DNA of 64,000 nt from Selaginella tamariscina (lineage: Eukaryota; Streptophyta; Lycopodiopsida; Selaginellales; Selaginellaceae): assembly GCA_003024785.1 (NCBI GenBank), contig PUQB01000024.1, positions 977,088 through 1,041,087 of the forward strand. Reading direction: 5' to 3'. This document shows, piece by piece, positions 58,860 to 64,000 of this stretch. Numbering within the stretch: position 1 is the first letter of the stretch; every line of letters starts with the position of its first letter. The translations under genes and the position numbers were made by a program. The notes below the pieces were generated by a model, which was not told where the DNA came from, did no database searches, and worked only from the letters and a program-made list of their open reading frames with translations.

Positions 58860-59800
58860 TAATTTAGAAGAAGGCATGTTGGTGCGAATATGCCAACGAA
58901 GAAGCCACACAAAATCATCAATCTTGTATGCAGGTGTTGGCTGACGATGAGCATCAACATGACGCTTGTACCGTTCCTGTGCATGCTAAAGATGAACTCA
59001 GAGATCATCCTGTACTTGATGAAGATGCTAGAAATGATCATGTACTGTAGGAGCAAAAGAAGGAGAAGCATAAAGAGCAAAGTCAAAACGTGGATGGTAA
59101 CCTGTAAAAGCAAAGAGAGGTGTCTGGGCTGTAGATGCATGAATTGTAAGCAAACTCTGCCATAAGAAGAAGGTCCAATCAGTTATCCTGTTGATAACTG
59201 ATGAAGCAACAAAGATACTACTCCAAGGTCTGAATCATGGGTTCTGACTTCCCATCAATTTGTGAATGATATCTTGAAGAAAGATCCACTTTAACTTGTA
59301 AACTCCGAAGAAGCTCTCGCCAAAATCTAGACATGAATTGTGAGCCTCGATCAGAAACAATGCTCTCAAGAAGACCATGATGCCGGAACACTTCGTGGAT
59401 CACCAACTCAGTAGTTGTTTAGCTTGTAGCCATCTTGTTACATGGTAGAAAATGAGCCTGTTCGGTAATCACCACAAGAACTGCATCAAATCCACGAGGA
59501 GGAAGATCTATGAGGAAATCTATAGAAATGGATCTCCAAGGAGCAGAGGGAACAGGAAGAGGACAAAGAAGACCAGAGGGAGCATGACGAGGCATCTTCA
59601 ACCTATTGCAGGTGTCACAACTCTGTACAAACTTTTCCACAAAACCTCGCAACCCCGACCACCAATAGTTGCGAGTCACCAACTCAATTGTCTTGGCCAC
59701 ACCAAAATGTCCTGTAGCCGGGGTATCATAACAATCCTGTACCACACGAGTCCTGTAAACATCAACAGGAATGTATAAGAGACCTTCCTAGTACATGAGT
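58860..59800 (-). pseudogene. Integrase of element C
   Basis: 59745-59419 has the HHCC finger (YDTPATGHFG ... CDTCNRLK) and the first catalytic Asp (SIDFLIDLPP). 59406-59218 has VSDRGSQF with the second Asp, and the Glu in QIDGKSEP exactly 35 residues later. The normal DG.TE.. block is altered to DGKSE. The two parts are in different frames, and 59140-58860 carries the tail in broken form. Confidence 0.85.
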
Positions 59801-59989
59801 CCATCATGTATGACAAACAACTTGTAGTCTGTACGGGAACTGGAGGAAGAGGAGCTTGCGATGTTAGGACTAATGTGTGAGAACACATTCTTTGCCAAGT
59901 CGTATGTAGCCAATTGCAAACGGATGTCATGTAAAAGTGTGAAATTTGCTGGAGCTTGATGAATCTGTAGTGCTGCAAGCTGAAATTCA

Positions 59990-60903
59990 TCAGGACCCAA
60001 CAACACTTGCTCTTGACAGTCATATGTAGAATTGCCCGGGATCGATGCAAGGTAAGAGCACCTAGACAATGCATCCGCTTTGCCATCCGAAAACCAGGCC
60101 TGTAGACGATGATAAAATCAAAACGTAATAGGAATTCCGCCCACCTAGCTTGTCATCGACTGAGAACTTGAGCCATTTGAAAAAACTTCAGGTTCTTGTG
60201 ATCCATAAGAACTTGTACAGGATGCACAGCACCTTCCAGGAAGTGCCGCCACTCCTCGAACGAATCCACAATGGCCTTGATTTCCTTGTCATGAATCTCG
60301 TAATTGATCTTTGCCGAAAAGAACTTATGAGAGTGAAAGACTACAGGATGGAGTAACTTGTCTTCTCCAACTTATGATAGGATAGAACCTACTGTAAAGT
60401 CCGAAAAATCTATTTCAACGAAGAAGGGATGAGAAGGATCAGGATGTACTAAAATTGGAGCTATCGTGAAGGCGTCCTTGAGTGCTGTGAATGCATGTTC
60501 TGCCTTATCGGACCAAGAAAAATCCCCTGTGCGCTTGGTGAGTTTCGTGAGTGGAAGTACACGCTTGAAGAAGTCTTGCATGAATCGCCTGTAAAAGTTT
60601 GTAAAGCCAAGAAAACATTGTACGTCTCGTATAGACTTGGGCCTTTCCCACTCCATGATAGTTTTCACCTTGTGCATGTCCATGGAAATGCTAGTAGGAG
60701 AGACGATGTAGCCCAAGAACTCCACAGTATCCCTGTCAAAAAAACACTTCTCCAACTTCGCATACAAGCCATGCTCGCGAAGCTTCTGTAGAACTAATCG
60801 TATATGCTTGTCATGTGCCGCTTGGTCTTTGGAGAAAATTAAAATGTCATCCAGGTAGATCACCACAAACTAGTCCAAGGAGTCGTGAAAGATGTCGTTC
60901 ACC
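59990..60903 (-). pseudogene. Reverse transcriptase C-terminal half and RNase H of element C
   Basis: The frame 60866-60372 is open for 164 codons. The catalytic YLDD is at 60846-60857, then the thumb (KCFFDRDTVEFLGYIVSP), the connection (FLGFTNFYRRFMQDF) and the start of RNase H (HPDPSHPFFVEIDFSDFTVG). The rest of RNase H is in other frames down to about 60000. The RT fingers and palm upstream of YLDD are missing because the element is cut at 60904. Confidence 0.88.
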
Positions 60904-61535
60904 ATCTCTCGCACACACACGCACACTCTTATATATACATATACAAATATATATGTGTGTTTATCTGTATAATATAATTTATTTATTTATTTCTTACACA
61001 CACACACAAACTGTATGTGTATGTACTTGTGTATTTGTATATATATATAATTACTTTATCTCTCTCTTTAATGTATATGTATGTGTGTATTTGTATATAT
61101 GTAATTTCTTTATCTCTCTCTCACACACACAATTGTATGTATATATACATGTTTATATGTATTTTAGAAGTTTTTTTATATTTCTTTATTTGTCACACAC
61201 ACACATGCTTGAAGTGGTGGCAAGATTAATCCTGCCACACTCTTGTATACATATACAAATATATATATGTGTTTATCTGTATAATATAATATATTTATCT
61301 ATCTCTCTCTCACACACACACTCATGTATATACATATACATATATATATGTGTGTGTGTGTATGTATAATATAATTTATTTATTTATTTCTTACACACAC
61401 ACCTGTATTTATATGTACATGTGTATCTGTATATTATAATTCATTTATCTCTCTCTCACACACACATGTATTTATATTATGTATGTATATGTATATTTAT
61501 AATTTCTATATTTTTTCTCTTAACATAAATTCAAG
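60904..61535. repeat. TG/TA microsatellite arm of the second unit
   Basis: Matches 28690-29550 in unit structure and orientation, with a P1-type palindrome at 61215. Frames across it are low-complexity. Confidence 0.9.
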
Positions 61536-61582
61536 AAGGCAGGGAAGTGGTGGTGGGATTAATCCTGCCACCCCTTCCCTAC
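61535..61582. repeat. 46-bp extended palindrome around GGATTAATCC
   Basis: AGGCAGGGAAGTGGTGG, then the core GGGATTAATCC, then the facing arm CCACCCCTTCCCTACCT. The copy at 29554-29602 is the same with GCGATGG in the left arm. Confidence 0.75.
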
Positions 61583-62004
61583 CTCTTAGAAATGGTGGGC
61601 GAGATTATTCCCGCCACCTTGTATTGAAGAAGAACACAATGATATTATTTGGAAGATTAAGAGGGTAGCTCGGTCCTAAGTTCTTTACTAATCATGTTCA
61701 ATTTGCCTAGGAATCTTCAGAGGGGAAGAATGTGTTAAGAACACTAGAACAATTGCAGTCGAGGCTCATGCATCTTGATTCTAATCATAAAAGAAAGTCT
61801 TATGGCGTTCTATCAGCTGCACCAGTGACATCCCATGCTGCGATAAGCCACAAGGAAATAATGTTGAATGACAGGATTTGCAAGTGTAGCAGCGTTAACC
61901 CTAACTTCAACTATAGGCATGTTAGGACCATAGTTAGACATTGATTCTGATTTCTTGTTATTTCATGGGCAATATAATGGGAAAATATCAAAAACAATAT
62001 ATAT

Positions 62005-62489
62005 TGTGGAAAACTAAGAGTGGGAAGGATATACAGGAGTACGAGTTACTAACGCAATACCGCAATACAAGTCACTGCAATACGATACCAACAGAGTACA
62101 ACATGTTTGGATAAGGATAAAGAGTTACAGTAACTGAATGGATAAGGTTGAGAGGCAGTTGCGATAACTGCTAGTACAAGACCTAGAGTACGGGTATAAA
62201 TAGACCAGATTAGGACTAGAAGGGGATCCCGAGTATACTTACCATGTGCCGTGCGCAGACATAATATAAGTTTCCTTTCTCTCTCAATACGTCTATCTCT
62301 TACTCGTATTTCTGTTATGTAGTATACTAATCTTCTTTCCAGTACTGTGACGGGATCCATAGTACTGCTGCCTGCTATACACCTTGCCATCCTTACCCTT
62401 TTTCGACCTTCTGATGTCTGATTTCTTCTGTATCTTATTCCGGTAGACCCTTAATACGGGTTTGTCGTAGGCAATCTTACCTATGTGCA
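62005..62489 (+). repeat. LTR-like segment, copy 2
   Basis: Partner of 30025-30525: TGTGGAAAAC start, GGGTATAAATAGACC kept at about 62190, CTATGTGCA end. It is about 16 bp shorter owing to small deletions (for example near 62238). Confidence 0.35.
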
Positions 62490-62490
62490 G

Positions 62491-62619
62491 ATGGTAGGAT
62501 TTTACGGTTCAACAAGGCCACTCAACCAGGAACGTGTAGTTGATCTCATGGAGAAGATGAAAGACAACAATTCGACAAGATCGACTTTTTTAGCTATGTT
62601 GAATCTCATAACCGAGTAG
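62491..62619 (+). CDS. Short conserved frame, copy 2 (42 codons)
   Basis: Partner of 30527-30655, with the same ATG and TAG positions. It begins MVGFYGSTRPLNQERVVDLM. No known domain. It could be the interrupted start of a longer element frame. Confidence 0.3.
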   Translation: MVGFYGSTRPLNQERVVDLMEKMKDNNSTRSTFLAMLNLITE

Positions 62620-62984
62620 TACCATAAGTTATCTGCAGAGCGGGATGCTGCAGACACTAACCACTACAATGGCAAAAAATGGGAGAAGTTCAAACACAAG
62701 CGGATAACTCTTGGGCATTTACAAAGAGCTAATGCAAGGAGAAAACAAAGTGTGGAATACCGGGCAAGAAAAATTCTTAGCAGGATTTTTCTTGCCAGTA
62801 TATTAATTTTTTAATTATTCCATTTGTAGAGAGCTGAAGAAATTGCAGCAATTGATTTTGCCTAGGTGGGCATGAAGAAAACATCTTTCATATGATGCTG
62901 ATTTCTTGCCCCAAGGACAAGGTCTTTGCAAATGGGTGAGAATCATGGCATCGTTCGCAAAAGAAATACTAAAGAAAAAGCAAA

Positions 62985-63206
62985 CAAGTGAAGCCTTCGG
63001 AGAAGTCTGCAAAAAAACCTAGTAAGACACCCAAGGCTAAGTCTGTCCAACCTACGAAGGATGTACATAATGACTTCAAGCTCACATGGTTGAAGCTTCT
63101 GAATAGAACTACAGTGGAGGAGATGGATGTCATAGTTTTTACTATAACTCAACCCTTTACTTTGGAGGTTGATTGTTGTTTAATGTACTATGTTGACGGA
63201 CCCTAG
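62985..63206 (+). pseudogene. Lysine-rich frame, copy 2
   Basis: Partner of 31010-31225 with five extra codons near the end (FTLEVDCCLMYYVDGP). It reads KPSEKSAKKPSKTPKAKSV. No ATG. Confidence 0.3.
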
Positions 63207-64000
63207 ATGTAGTGAGAAACAGCCTCACTTAGTGCACTTAGGTGTTTAGGGGTAGTCCAACCGGCTATCTTTAGATGTCGCGAGAAACTCTAAGCAAAGG
63301 TAGCACTTACCTTCTAGAAAACCCACCCCGATTTGGACGTCCTAGTTAATATGAGTTTGACATGTTAAATAAGGTTAGGAACACCCTAGGGTTGACCTAA
63401 CACTAGGTTTGCCCTAACCCATGCCCTAAAACCCCACCCCCCTTTGGTAGGGTTTAGGGGTAAGGGTTAGTGTGCAAACTCATCTCATCTCATTCCATGC
63501 CAGCCCACTTACACATATAGGACAAAGGGGGGGGTCCGTCACATAAATAAGGTAGAGTATGAATAGGAGAGCTCCTGGGTTCATGATTGAGTTCGTTGCT
63601 CTTTTGCCGGTGCAAGCTTTAGCTTGTGTCGTTAAGGTACAACCCTTTGTTGTGCTGCCCTAACTTCCAGATGATAGGGGTACGTCCCACCTTCGGGGTA
63701 ACTTACCTTTAACGTTGGCGAATCCATGCCTGGGAGGTCTTGTCGGATTGCACGTTCCACGAGGCAGAGGTAGAGGCTTGTCTCCAGCCTCCTTCTCCAT
63801 GTTAGGCTCCTTCTCCATGTTAGGCTAGGTGTAGCACTCATGGCCAAGCAAGGCACATTCGTGTCCTTGTCCAACCGTGGGCATGGGATCTTATTTGACG
63901 GGGTCATATTACCTAGTTCTTGAGGGTTCACTAAGGGGTTCTAGAGTTGGCATTTAGGAGCCATGATTGTGGCACTTGGTACAACTCTTGAATCTAAGGG
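63207..64000. other. Non-coding part of copy 2 at the window edge
   Basis: Same GC-richer sequence as 31226-32000. The minus frame 63931-63632 spans the extra 46 bp and is not kept in copy 1, so I do not call it a gene. Confidence 0.5.

Larger units (their letters stand above)
58093..60903 (-). mobile_element. Chromovirus C, related to B, truncated on its 5' side
   Basis: Same family as element B: 3' LTR 58095-58461, then on the minus strand a chromodomain, integrase, RNase H and RT up to the YLDD box. Sequence breaks off at about 60904 inside RT, where TG/TA repeats of the second 3-kb unit begin. The gag, protease and 5' LTR are absent. It is slightly better preserved than B (longer frames in RT/RNase H and chromodomain). 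Confidence 0.92.
61200..64000 (+). repeat. 3-kb repeat unit, copy 2
   Basis: Collinear with 29144-32000 and runs off the window. Differences include an extra 46 bp at about 63670-63716 (AGATGATAGGGGTACGTCCC...), a doubled CCTTCTCCATGTTAGGCT at 63789, and a G run of 8 (63527-63534) against 19. Confidence 0.9.

Overview
The window is plant nuclear DNA from an AT-rich, repeat-dominated genome. It contains chromodomain Ty3/gypsy (chromovirus) retrotransposons with 5-bp target-site duplication, genes with short GT-AG introns, and a land-plant gene family of the At4g22758/DUF7054 type. Nothing is bacterial: there are no operons, and most open frames are remnants or low-complexity reads. The transposon load and the many old degenerate copies suggest a large plant genome. 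A fern or other non-model land plant is possible, but this is inference.

Layout. 1-4400: a decayed plus-strand Ty3/gypsy element (gag, protease, RT, RNase H, integrase, 3' LTR). 4400-6060: AT-rich spacer. 6060-15400: an old minus-strand host-like locus whose 3' part resembles an NLI-interacting-factor/HAD phosphatase domain. It is split by a complete but decayed chromovirus (6923-12658, TSD TTGTG). 15000-16560: three unusual short-repeat blocks (a CpG-rich GTTCG block, a palindromic-unit block, a GC-richer block). 16.5-24.1 kb: AT-rich spacer with a MITE and small unassigned frames. 24.1-29.6 kb: a very large inverted repeat of TG/TA microsatellite arrays, punctuated by GGATTAATCC-centred palindromes, around a tandemly duplicated centre. 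29.6-33.4 kb: a repeat unit with an LTR-like segment and short conserved frames. Its second copy fills 60.9-64.0 kb.

35.5-58.1 kb is a cluster of a DUF7054-like gene. One copy (44311-45189, minus) is intact with three exons and 187 codons. Around it lie one broken minus-strand paralogue and five plus-strand remnants, plus a promoter-only fragment. The cluster grew by duplication of a divergent (head-to-head) pair and then by tandem duplication of the plus-strand half. MITEs, a foldback-unit array (53.7-56.0 kb) and a second, 5'-truncated chromovirus (58.1-60.9 kb) interrupt it.

The 44.3-45.2 kb gene is the only gene I would call probably functional. Among the remnants, the copy at 47.4-47.8 kb keeps an unusually long open frame because its second intron has shrunk to an in-frame read-through segment. 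All identifications are from reading the sequence. Homology boundaries are by eye, good to about 10-50 bp unless a splice site, codon or TSD fixes them.
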